A stretch of DNA of 64,000 nucleotides from Sunxiuqinia rutila (GTDB taxonomy: Bacteria > Bacteroidota > Bacteroidia > Bacteroidales > Prolixibacteraceae). Under the pieces are notes generated by a model that did not search any database, had not been told where the DNA came from, and was given only the letters and a program-made list of their open reading frames with translations. The stretch spans positions 42,280 through 106,279 of the forward strand of contig NZ_JBNGOT010000018.1 in NCBI RefSeq assembly GCF_050589705.1. The letters are read 5' to 3'. A program made the position numbers and the translations under genes. Below, one piece after another: positions 52,932-59,795 of this stretch (position 1 is its first letter; every line of letters begins with the position of its first letter).

Positions 52932-52947
52932 AGTGACTTGGGTCACA
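52932..52947. promoter_or_regulatory. Candidate Crp/Fnr-type operator upstream of DUF6132-trxA
   Basis: AGTGA-CTTGGG-TCACA: the GTGA-N6-TCAC core is perfectly symmetric and differs from the CRP consensus half-sites at one base. It lies 48 nt before the DUF6132 start, between it and the Crp/Fnr gene. Confidence 0.6.
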
Positions 52948-52959
52948 TAAGCCAGTTCC

Positions 52960-53613
52960 CTAAGCGTTGAGCTTAATTAACGGGGAGAAGTCCAGTTCAT
53001 TTCGGCTGATTTTAACCAGCCCTTGTTGTTCCATCTTTTTCAGTAGCCGCGAAATCACTTCGCGCGAGCTGTTCAGCTGGTAGGCAATGTCCTGGTGTTT
53101 GCCGATGTATCGTTTTTCACCGGTCGCCTCAAAGCGGGTCATAAAAAAGCGTCGCAGTCGTTGGTCCAAATTCTGAAAGGCGATGGCATCAATGGTATCG
53201 AGCAGCTCGTCAAAGCGTTTGCGGTAGGCGTACATCACATACGACTTCCACTCGGGAAAGCGTACCATCCACTGGTCGAGCAATTCAACCGGAATGCGAA
53301 TAATCAGGCTGTCCTGCTCAGCAATGGCACTGATGTTGCTTTGCTGCTGGCCCATGCAGCAGGTAAGTGCCATGGAGCATACCTCGCCCGGATTCAGAAA
53401 GTAAAGGAGTAACTCGCGGCCGTCGGCTTCCTGGCGGATTACCCGCAGGCTTCCTTCCAGAATTAGTGGAAAGGACTTGATGAATTGCCCTTCGCGCAAA
53501 ATCTCTTCTCCGGCATGTAGTTCCTGAACAACCCCATGTTGTTCAATTTCCTGCAGGAGCTCGCTTTCAAAAAACGGGAAGCGCTTGGATAATATGTGTT
53601 GAATGTTGGGCAT
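52960..53613 (-). CDS. Crp/Fnr-family transcriptional regulator with CX5CC motif
   Basis: 217 aa from ATG 53613 (MPNIQHILSKRFPFF); the frame extends to 53658. Residues about 20-120 are a cyclic-nucleotide-binding-like sensor domain; residues 140-217 are a winged helix with recognition helix NSSREVISRLLKKM. REVISR keeps the Arg and Glu used by CRP and the Glu-xx-Ser-Arg used by FNR. Cys79, Cys85 and Cys86 (VCSMALTCCMG) replace the usual cyclic-nucleotide contact region and could sense redox or bind a metal or cluster. Likely regulator of the adjacent DUF6132-thioredoxin unit. Confidence 0.85.
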   Translation of the reverse strand: MPNIQHILSKRFPFFESELLQEIEQHGVVQELHAGEEILREGQFIKSFPLILEGSLRVIRQEADGRELLLYFLNPGEVCSMALTCCMGQQQSNISAIAEQDSLIIRIPVELLDQWMVRFPEWKSYVMYAYRKRFDELLDTIDAIAFQNLDQRLRRFFMTRFEATGEKRYIGKHQDIAYQLNSSREVISRLLKKMEQQGLVKISRNELDFSPLIKLNA

Positions 53614-53642
53614 GAATACGCATAAAAATAGCAAGAATAATG

Positions 53643-53668
53643 AAAAAATCGCCTGCAAAAGGCGATCG
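53643..53668 (-). terminator. Terminator of the rubrerythrin gene (minus strand)
   Basis: On the minus strand ATCGCC and GGCGAT (53648-53653 and 53661-53666) form a hairpin followed by six T. A further GCAGGCGATTTTTT at 53731-53744 can pair with 53643-53656, giving an alternative structure. Confidence 0.75.
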
Positions 53669-53754
53669 AAAGACCGAGTTATGCTGAGCGTGCTTCAGAA
53701 GCCTTCAGCTACTGTCTTCCTGTCTTTTTAGCAGGCGATTTTTTTTAGTTGAGC

Positions 53755-54330
53755 TTAATAGTTTGTCGCTTCAATTTCGAAATATTCTTGCTCATGCTCG
53801 CAGGCAGGACATTTTTTGGGTGGACGTTGTGATTCGTGCAACAAGCCACAAACCCGGCATTTCCAGATTACTTTGTCCTCGCGCTCAAACACCCTACCTT
53901 CTTCCAGGTTTTCGTAAAGCTTGCGGTAGCGCTCTTCGTGGTGCTTCTCAATTTTAGCAATGGTTTTGAAAACCACAGCAATTTGCTTGAATCCTTCCTC
54001 TTCGGCAATACGGGCAAACTCAGGGTACAAGTCAGTCCACTCCTCGTTTTCACCATCAGCTGCTGCTTTCAGGTTTTCCAGAGTCGATCCGATAACACCG
54101 GCCGGATAGCTGGCTGTAATTTCAACCATGCCACCTTCCAAAAAGCGGAAGAAGCGTTTGGCATGTGCTTGTTCGTTAATGGCAGTTTCTTCAAAAATGG
54201 CAGCAATTTGCTGCAAGCCTTCTTTGCGCGCTTGCTTGGCGAAAAACTCATAACGGTTTTTGGCTTGCGACTCACCGGCAAAGGCCTTTAGTAAGTTTTT
54301 TTCCGTTTGTGTTCCTACAATTGAATTCAT
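53755..54330 (-). CDS. rbr: Rubrerythrin
   Basis: 191 aa peroxide-detoxifying non-heme iron protein of anaerobes and microaerophiles. The N-terminal ferritin-like diiron domain has GESQAKNRYEFFAKQARKEG, EETAINEQAHAKRFF and the second-helix pair AEEEGFKQIAVVFKTIAKIEKHHEERY. The C-terminal rubredoxin-like domain has CRVCG and CPAC. It uses NADH-derived electrons to reduce hydrogen peroxide. It is in the same orientation as the Crp/Fnr gene but separated by a terminator. An FNR-like box lies 46 nt upstream. Confidence 0.96.
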   Translation of the reverse strand: MNSIVGTQTEKNLLKAFAGESQAKNRYEFFAKQARKEGLQQIAAIFEETAINEQAHAKRFFRFLEGGMVEITASYPAGVIGSTLENLKAAADGENEEWTDLYPEFARIAEEEGFKQIAVVFKTIAKIEKHHEERYRKLYENLEEGRVFEREDKVIWKCRVCGLLHESQRPPKKCPACEHEQEYFEIEATNY

Positions 54331-54375
54331 TTTCTGATGTATTTAAAGATTTATAGTGATTGATTTTTGGGAGGT

Positions 54376-54389
54376 TTGAAGATAATCAA
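54376..54389. promoter_or_regulatory. Candidate FNR-like box between rbr and sufE
   Basis: TTGAA-GATA-ATCAA matches the FNR pattern TTGAT-N4-ATCAA at nine of ten arm positions. It lies between divergent rubrerythrin and sufE. Confidence 0.4.
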
Positions 54390-54548
54390 TTGGTTTGTAA
54401 ATTGAAGATTCACCGGGATATTTAGAATGATTCAAAAAACTGCAACTGATCCCGGATTTTTTTGGAAGAAACGGTAAGAGTTGAGCGCTAATTTGTTATG
54501 TGTTTCTTAAAAAAATTACGACCTTTGCAGCCTTAAAAGCTAAAGCTC

Positions 54549-54971
54549 ATGACCATAGAAAATATACAACAAGAGATTGTGGAGGAATTCTCAATTTATG
54601 AAGACTGGATGGATAAATACAGTTACCTCATTGAGTTGGGAAATGATTTGAAGGACCTGGACCCAAAACAAAAAAATGATCAGCATCTGATTAAAGGATG
54701 CCAGTCGCGGGTTTGGCTAGTACCCGAGTTTAAGGATGGTAAAATCTATTTTGAAGGGGAAAGTGATGCGGTGATTGTAAAAGGCTTGGTAGCCCTTTTG
54801 TTGCGCGTGGTTTCGGGGCGCACACCCCAGGAACTGATGGAGAGCGATTTGCACTTTGTGGATGACATTGGTCTGAAGCAACATTTGTCGCCAACACGCT
54901 CCAACGGATTGGTGGCCATGATCAAACAAATTAAGTTATATGCTGTTGCTTATAACAGAATTTCAAGCTAA
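54549..54971 (+). CDS. sufE: SufE sulfur acceptor
   Basis: 140 aa. SufE accepts persulfide sulfur from SufS and hands it to SufB. The active Cys51 lies in LIKGCQSRVWL, the same position as in E. coli SufE; VKGLVALLLRVVSGRTPQEL and SPTRSNGLVAMIKQIK are conserved. The partner gene sufS lies 2.3 kb upstream. It is followed after 12 nt by the SufT-like gene. Confidence 0.95.
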   Translation: MTIENIQQEIVEEFSIYEDWMDKYSYLIELGNDLKDLDPKQKNDQHLIKGCQSRVWLVPEFKDGKIYFEGESDAVIVKGLVALLLRVVSGRTPQELMESDLHFVDDIGLKQHLSPTRSNGLVAMIKQIKLYAVAYNRISS

Positions 54972-54983
54972 GGAGGACACGCT

Positions 54984-55289
54984 ATGGATGCCAGAATAGA
55001 TTTGATAATTGAGAACTTAAAAGAAGTTTATGACCCGGAGATTCCGGTAAACATATACGATTTAGGCCTAATTTATAACATCGATGTGGATGAAAATAAC
55101 AAGGCCAATGTGATTATGACCCTGACTGCTCCGGGCTGTCCGGTGGCCGATATGCTGGTGGAAGATACCCGGCAGGCTGCTTTGTCGGTTGAGGGAGTGG
55201 AAGATGCGCATGTGGAGCTCACCTTTGAACCGCCATGGGACAAATCGATGATGAGTGAAGAAGCCCGTTTGGAACTGGGATTCTTTTAA
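54984..55289 (+). CDS. SufT-like (DUF59/MIP18-family) iron-sulfur protein
   Basis: 101 aa MIP18/DUF59 domain: LKEVYDPEIPVNIYDLGLIYNI, then MTLTAPGCPVADMLVEDT with the conserved Cys, and VELTFEPPWDKSMMSEEARLELG, the diagnostic C-terminal motif. Homologues (SufT, PaaD-type) aid Fe-S maturation of target proteins. Its operon partner sufE supports that role. The unit ends in a strong terminator. Confidence 0.93.
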   Translation: MDARIDLIIENLKEVYDPEIPVNIYDLGLIYNIDVDENNKANVIMTLTAPGCPVADMLVEDTRQAALSVEGVEDAHVELTFEPPWDKSMMSEEARLELGFF

Positions 55290-55323
55290 GAAAAGGTTTT
55301 CGGTACCAACCAAAATAAGATGC

Positions 55324-55358
55324 AAGGGTTGAGCTTTAGTTAGCTGAACCCTTTTTTT
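55324..55358 (+). terminator. Terminator of sufE-sufT-like unit
   Basis: AAGGGTT (55324-55330) pairs with AACCCTT (55347-55353), and AGC (55332-55334) with GCT (55343-55345), followed by seven T. Confidence 0.9.
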
Positions 55359-55565
55359 GTCGCCAAGGCGCTGAATTTGAAGTTATGAACAAATTGTTGA
55401 TAACCTCTACAAGCAACATGTGGCAAGCGATGCGGAGTGTTTTTGTGGTAGAGCAGGCAGGAGATATTAACCAAGGGCAGGCTACCCAGCTTTGTTCCTG
55501 ATAACCTTCGATTTAAAGATAAAGAGTTTCAATTTAGCGTACTTGTTTATAGATTTAAGCCTTGT

Positions 55566-56534
55566 ATGAGCACAGCACAAAAAATATTTTCAGAAAAAAT
55601 AAAAGCCAAAGCCCTCGAACTTGGGTTTCTGGATTGTGGGATTTCCAGGGCTGAGCAACTGGACGAGGAGAGATCCCGGCTGGAACGCTGGCTGCATGAG
55701 GGCATGCATGGCGAAATGGGCTATATGGCGCGGCATGTGGATATGCGCCTGGACCCGCGCCTGATTGTGGAGGGGGCCCAGTCGGTGATTTCCGTTTTGC
55801 TGAATTACTTTCCCGGCACCCAACAACAGGAAGATGATGCGCCGGTGCTTTCGAAGTACGCTTATGGCAAAGACTATCATTTTGTGCTGAAAGACAAGCT
55901 GAATGCCTTGATGAACTTTATTCAGGAAGAACTGGCGCCTTGCAACGGACGTCCGTTTGTGGATTCGGCTCCGGTGCTGGATAAGGCGTGGGCTGCCAAA
56001 GCCGGACTGGGCTGGGTAGGCAAGCACACTAACCTGATTTCGGTGGAGCATGGCAGCTTCTTTTTTATTGGAGAGCTGATTGTCGACCTGGAGCTGGAAC
56101 CCGACACGCGTCAGGTGCGTGACCACTGTGGTACTTGTACTCGTTGTATCGATGCTTGTCCTACGCAGGCAATTGTGGCTCCGCGGGTGGTGGATGCCCG
56201 GCGCTGTATTTCCTATCAAACCATTGAGCTGAAAGGAGAACTGGATGAAACGCTGAAAGGGCAATTCAAGGATCGGGTGTTTGGCTGCGATATTTGCCAG
56301 GATGTGTGTCCCTGGAACCTGAAATCAGAGGCCCATCAGGAGCCGGATTTTGAGCCTCATCCGCAACTGTTGTCACTTACCCGCCAGGATTGGCAGGAGA
56401 TGGAGCGTCCGATGTTTAACGAGTTGTTTCGAAAATCAGCCGTTAAGCGCACCAAGTTTGAAGGGCTGAAACGAAACCTGCGCTTTATTGAACAGGCTGC
56501 TGATTCAAAGGAAAGCCATTCCTCCGAAGAATAA
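55566..56534 (+). CDS. queG: Epoxyqueuosine reductase QueG
   Basis: 322 aa cobalamin-dependent enzyme that reduces epoxyqueuosine in tRNA to queuosine. VDSAPVLDKAWAAKAGLGWVGKH holds the catalytic Asp (about 133). Two 4Fe-4S sites are seen: Cys188/191/194/198 (CGTCTRCIDACP) and Cys241/244/248 (CDICQDVCP) with Cys214. The C-terminus ends with an acidic/serine tail. Dependence on Fe-S clusters fits the surrounding suf genes, though it appears to be its own transcript. The 277-nt region before it shows no second gene. Confidence 0.96.
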   Translation: MSTAQKIFSEKIKAKALELGFLDCGISRAEQLDEERSRLERWLHEGMHGEMGYMARHVDMRLDPRLIVEGAQSVISVLLNYFPGTQQQEDDAPVLSKYAYGKDYHFVLKDKLNALMNFIQEELAPCNGRPFVDSAPVLDKAWAAKAGLGWVGKHTNLISVEHGSFFFIGELIVDLELEPDTRQVRDHCGTCTRCIDACPTQAIVAPRVVDARRCISYQTIELKGELDETLKGQFKDRVFGCDICQDVCPWNLKSEAHQEPDFEPHPQLLSLTRQDWQEMERPMFNELFRKSAVKRTKFEGLKRNLRFIEQAADSKESHSSEE

Positions 56535-56585
56535 ACCCACACAAAAAAAACGATGCTCGGTGATCCAACGGATTTGAAAATGAAC

Positions 56586-56593
56586 TACATTTG
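56586..56593 (+). promoter_or_regulatory. -7 box of tRNA-Gly
   Basis: TACATTTG, identical to the tRNA-Leu -7 box, 19 nt before the mature 5' end; the -33 region is not clear. Confidence 0.6.
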
Positions 56594-56612
56594 AACAAGT
56601 TCGCGTAAGCAG

Positions 56613-56684
56613 GCGGGAGTAGCTCAGTGGTAGAGCATCAGCTTCCCAAGCTGAGGGCCGCGGGTTCGATCCCCGTTTCCCGCT
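56613..56684 (+). tRNA. tRNA-Gly (anticodon CCC)
   Basis: GCGGGAG (56613-56619) pairs with TTCCCGC (56677-56683) with a terminal G-U. Anticodon stem-loop TCAGC-TTCCCAA-GCTGA gives anticodon CCC; the T-loop is TTCGATC. The 3' CCA is not encoded (TCATT follows). Confidence 0.96.
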
Positions 56685-56694
56685 CATTAGTATC

Positions 56695-57006
56695 CTACAG
56701 CAGGGTTTCCAGTGTTTTGAAAACAGGAAGCAGCGATTTTCCTTTCTCCGATAAATGGTATTCAATGTGCAGGGGTTTCTCCCGGACAACCACTTTCTCC
56801 AGTATTTCCCCGCTTTCAAGTTCGCGCAATGCCACCGCAATGGATTGCTTATTCGCGCCTTCCAACTGGCGTAAAAGGGCATTGAAACGAACAGGACCTT
56901 CAGCGGCCAATCGAAAAATCTGGGGTTTCCACTTGCCCGAAAGCTGTTTCAACAGGCCCTCAGCCGGGCAATTCCCATCCGTGTTACAGGCGTTTGTAGT
57001 AGTCAT
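56695..57006 (-). CDS. HxlR-family transcriptional regulator
   Basis: 103 aa winged-helix regulator. The core is LLKQLSGKWKPQIFRLAAEGPVRFNALLRQLEGANKQSIAVALRELE, as in HxlR/YodB proteins. Two cysteines precede the helix (Cys7 and Cys13 in NACNTDGNCPAEG), positioned like the redox-active N-terminal Cys of YodB. It is divergent from the DsbA-like gene and 1.3 kb from a flavin quinone-reductase-like gene; YodB-type repressors control such genes in response to quinones or diamide (established for Bacillus, inferred here). Its 3' end abuts tRNA-Gly by 10 nt. Confidence 0.88.
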   Translation of the reverse strand: MTTTNACNTDGNCPAEGLLKQLSGKWKPQIFRLAAEGPVRFNALLRQLEGANKQSIAVALRELESGEILEKVVVREKPLHIEYHLSEKGKSLLPVFKTLETLL

Positions 57007-57177
57007 ATTTTTCTGACTTATTGACTGGTATCTTTAAAAAAATCATTTTTGCAGCTGTAAGATTCATCAGCTGATAAAACCTATAAAAACGAACAGAACG
57101 CCTAATTGTTCGGGTGTTGGAAATTTGAAATAGTCACTTAAATGAAGCCTTTTACAGGCATTAAAATCAAAAATGAT

Positions 57178-58098
57178 ATGGAAGAAAAAAGGAATAATCC
57201 GCTGGTTTGTGATCCCGTGCTTGGAGTATGTGGCCTGCCGGAGGAACCCCTGCAAAGCAGCCAGACCAATCGTTTGGCCGGCAAGAAGCCGGTAAAAATC
57301 ATCTGCTTTTCCGATCCGATTTGCTCTTTTTGCTGGGGCATTGAACCGCAGTTGCGGAAACTGATGCTGGAGTATGGCGATGAGGTGGAACTGGAGTACC
57401 GCATGGGAGGCTTGCTGCCCGACTGGAACTACAACCGTGGCGGAATAAGTAAGCCGTCGGATGTGGCTCACCACTGGGACGAACTGAGCAGCTATTTCGA
57501 CATGCCTATTGATGGAGACATTTGGCTGGAAGATCCGTTGCATTCGTCTTTTCCGCCGTCGGTTGCTTTTAAGGCTGCACAGTTACAGGATGAAACCAGG
57601 GCCCTTCAGTTTTTAAGACGGTTGCGGGAGATGGTTTTTGTGCAAAAGAAAAACATTGCCCGGTGGGAAACGATGGCTGTTGCCGCTCAGCAAAGCGGGC
57701 TGGATGTGGACCAGCTTCAGGCCGATGTGGACGGGCAGGGGGAAAAGCTGTTTGCCCGGGATCGGGAGTTGGCCCGCGAGCTTGGTGTTAAGGGCTTTCC
57801 TACGCTGTTGATTTCCGGTGAAGGCAAAGAGCAGCATGTGATTATCGGGTTTAAGCCCTATGAAATGTTTGAAAAGGCCGTTGTCGACAGTCATCCGGAA
57901 GCGGTGAAAAAGGACTACGATCAATCGTGGAACGCTTTGTTCGATCAGTTTCCGACCCTGACCACCCGCGAGTTTACTGAACTAAGCGGACAAAGCAGGG
58001 AGGCCAGCGAAGCGCTGTTGCAGCAACTGGCCGACCAGCAGGAGTTGGAAAAAACGGCCATTAAAAGTGGTGTGTTGTGGACTCGAAAGCAAGCCTGA
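57178..58098 (+). CDS. DsbA/FrnE-type thioredoxin-like protein
   Basis: 306 aa from ATG 57178 (MEEKRNNPLVCDPV); an upstream ATG at 57142 is also in frame. The active site is Cys49-Ser-Phe-Cys52 (SDPICSFCWGIEPQ), followed by the helical insert typical of FrnE/DsbA (LGVKGFPTLL with the cis-Pro). No signal peptide, so it is cytoplasmic. Relatives include 2-hydroxychromene isomerase-like oxidoreductases and SpxH/YjbH adaptors; the SpxH comparison fits the HxlR neighbour but is inference. The C-terminal about 50 residues are Glu/Gln-rich. Confidence 0.85.
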   Translation: MEEKRNNPLVCDPVLGVCGLPEEPLQSSQTNRLAGKKPVKIICFSDPICSFCWGIEPQLRKLMLEYGDEVELEYRMGGLLPDWNYNRGGISKPSDVAHHWDELSSYFDMPIDGDIWLEDPLHSSFPPSVAFKAAQLQDETRALQFLRRLREMVFVQKKNIARWETMAVAAQQSGLDVDQLQADVDGQGEKLFARDRELARELGVKGFPTLLISGEGKEQHVIIGFKPYEMFEKAVVDSHPEAVKKDYDQSWNALFDQFPTLTTREFTELSGQSREASEALLQQLADQQELEKTAIKSGVLWTRKQA

Positions 58099-58124
58099 AA
58101 CAGCAAAAGAACAAGAGAAGTTTG

Positions 58125-58283
58125 CAAAAAGATAAAGAGCTTTTGCCGAAAAGATAAGGAGAAGTTCCTGAAAAGATAAAGTACTTTTTCCGAAGAGATA
58201 AGGAGAAGTTTCCGAAAAGATAAAGTACTTTTTCTGAAAAGATAAGGAGAAGTTTCCCAAAAGAACTTGATCTTTTGGGAAAC
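58125..58283. repeat. 22-bp tandem repeat array ending in a perfect hairpin
   Basis: Six contiguous 22-nt units (starting 58125, 58147, 58169, 58191, 58213, 58235). They alternate between an AAAGTACTTTTTC-ending and an AAGGAGAAGTTTC-ending type after a shared GAAAAGAT core, except that unit 1 has its own ending. The array closes with a perfect 13-bp inverted repeat, GTTTCCCAAAAGA (58252-58264) and TCTTTTGGGAAAC (58271-58283). The period is not a multiple of 3, so it is not coding repeats. It lies between the 3' ends of convergent genes. Confidence 0.9.
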
Positions 58284-58328
58284 TCCCTGTGTCCGGTTTT
58301 CCGGATTAAGGTTCAGGTGCTTGCTGAC

Positions 58329-58907
58329 TTATTTCAATTGCTCGCCCAGCAGGCCTACTTTAGTCAGCCATTTTTCGCGATAGCTGGCACTGCTGTCTTT
58401 AACCGGTCCAATGTAGCTTACCTTAACGGGCTTAATTCCGCAGAACTCCAGGGTGCCTTTTTTGAATTGGTTAATGGCTGGCCTTTTCATAAACAGGTAA
58501 TCGTACCATTGGGGAGAATCTGCTGTCAGAATGATCCGGGCGCTTTTCCCTTTTAGCAGCCTCTGGGGCAGGGGCTTCCCTTTCACGGGCTGAAAGGTTA
58601 TTCCCGGAAGAAAAAGCCGGTCGATAAATCCTTTGAGGAGTGCCGGGTAGCCGGACCACCACATCGGGAAAACCCAAACAAGATGATCGGCGGCTTTTAT
58701 TTTTGCCAGGGCTTCGGTTAAATCTGGCTCCAGCTCGGTTCGTTTGCGGTAACCAAACTTCAGGTTGGGGTTGAAGTCCAAATCCGAAATATGAATCAGC
58801 GAGATTACGGCCTTGGTTTTGCGGGCCCCTTCCAGGTAGGCTTCTGCCAGGGCATGGTTGTAGCTTTCTTTGTCGGGATGCCCGTTGATGATTAAAACGT
58901 GTTTCAT
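58329..58907 (-). CDS. Flavodoxin-fold NAD(P)H quinone oxidoreductase-like protein
   Basis: 192 aa. FMN-binding flavodoxin-like fold with MKHVLIINGHPDKESYNHAL (phosphate loop), ADHLVWVFPMWWSGYPALLKGFIDRLF (the MWWSGYP motif typical of NQO1/KefF-like proteins) and a Tyr-containing flavin-side loop. Members carry out two-electron reduction of quinones. It probably shares a transcript with the Crp/Fnr gene 62 nt upstream and belongs to the HxlR/DsbA redox neighbourhood. Confidence 0.9.
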   Translation of the reverse strand: MKHVLIINGHPDKESYNHALAEAYLEGARKTKAVISLIHISDLDFNPNLKFGYRKRTELEPDLTEALAKIKAADHLVWVFPMWWSGYPALLKGFIDRLFLPGITFQPVKGKPLPQRLLKGKSARIILTADSPQWYDYLFMKRPAINQFKKGTLEFCGIKPVKVSYIGPVKDSSASYREKWLTKVGLLGEQLK

Positions 58908-58969
58908 GGCGATGTCTTATTTTTCTGACAAAGAAAGGGGCGAAACCAATGCCGGCGAAGGACATTTGT

Positions 58970-59533
58970 CTAATTCGACAAGGACTTTCTGATTCGGCTC
59001 AAGTGCCGCTGGGTAATGCCCAAGTAAGATGCCAGGTAGTTGAGCGGGATGAGCTGCAACAGTTCCGGCTGGTTGTTAAGCAAGTCTTCATAGCGCTTTT
59101 CGGCCGTTTCTTTTTGCAGAATGAAGATGCGCTTTTCCAGTTTGATGTATTGCTCCTCAGCAATAAGCTTGAGTAGCTTCACCCAGTTGGGGCTGGACGC
59201 TTCCAGCTTTAAAAGGGCTGTTCGGGAGATGGAGTACAGCTCCACATCAGTGAGCGCCTGGATGTTTTCGGCCGTTTCAGCCTGAGACAACAACGAAGAA
59301 TAGGCCGTAAGGAACGCGTTGGAAAAGGTAAAACAGTAGGTGATCTCTTCGCCGGACGAGGAGTGGTAGTAGGACCGGAATACGCCTTGACGCACAAAAG
59401 CCACTTCCTTGCAAATCTTCCCTTCGCGGATAAAATACTCACCTTTCTTCAGGTGCTTGCAGGTAACCTGGCGTTCAAATGAATCAATTTCTTCCTTTGT
59501 CAGCAAATTAAACGACTGGAGGTACTCTTTCAT
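58970..59533 (-). CDS. Crp/Fnr-family regulator, short Bacteroidota type
   Basis: 187 aa. The cNMP-like beta-roll domain is residues about 15-110 (KKGEYFIREGKICKEVAFVRQGVFRSYY); the C-terminus has a compact DNA-binding helix-turn-helix (IPLNYLASYLGITQRHLSRIRKSLS). The class is common in Bacteroidota and often regulates the gene next to it. Here it lies directly before the flavoprotein gene. Ligand unknown. Confidence 0.9.
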   Translation of the reverse strand: MKEYLQSFNLLTKEEIDSFERQVTCKHLKKGEYFIREGKICKEVAFVRQGVFRSYYHSSSGEEITYCFTFSNAFLTAYSSLLSQAETAENIQALTDVELYSISRTALLKLEASSPNWVKLLKLIAEEQYIKLEKRIFILQKETAEKRYEDLLNNQPELLQLIPLNYLASYLGITQRHLSRIRKSLSN

Positions 59534-59764
59534 GCGGCTGTTGGGCTATTTTTTTTTCGAATCTACGTATAAGCGGGCAAATAAGAAGAATCGGTGAATG
59601 GGATTTTTCAACAAAAGGCCAGAGACAATCAACAGGGAGAGGCGGTTTTTGAGGGTGTGAAGCCATGAAAACGAGCTGACCAATGGCAACTTAAAGTTTA
59701 AATTAAGATCGCTCCCGGTGGGTAAACAGCTTGCCGGAAAGCCCTTCTTTTTCAGAAATAACAC

Positions 59765-59772
59765 TATTTTTG
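59765..59772 (+). promoter_or_regulatory. -7 box of purT
   Basis: TATTTTTG matches TAnnTTTG, 24 nt before the purT ATG. Confidence 0.5.
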
Positions 59773-59795
59773 CGCTTTCAAAAAAAATCAAAACA

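Noticed and set aside
55385..55501. Short plus-strand frame of 38 codons between the SufT-like gene and queG
   Set aside because: No recognisable motif, no promoter or coupling; too short to call.
57982..58260. Minus-strand frame that runs through the 22-bp array as phenylalanine/serine-rich repeats
   Set aside because: The 22-bp period shifts frame each unit, so it is not a coding repeat, and it also overlaps the DsbA-like gene in antisense.
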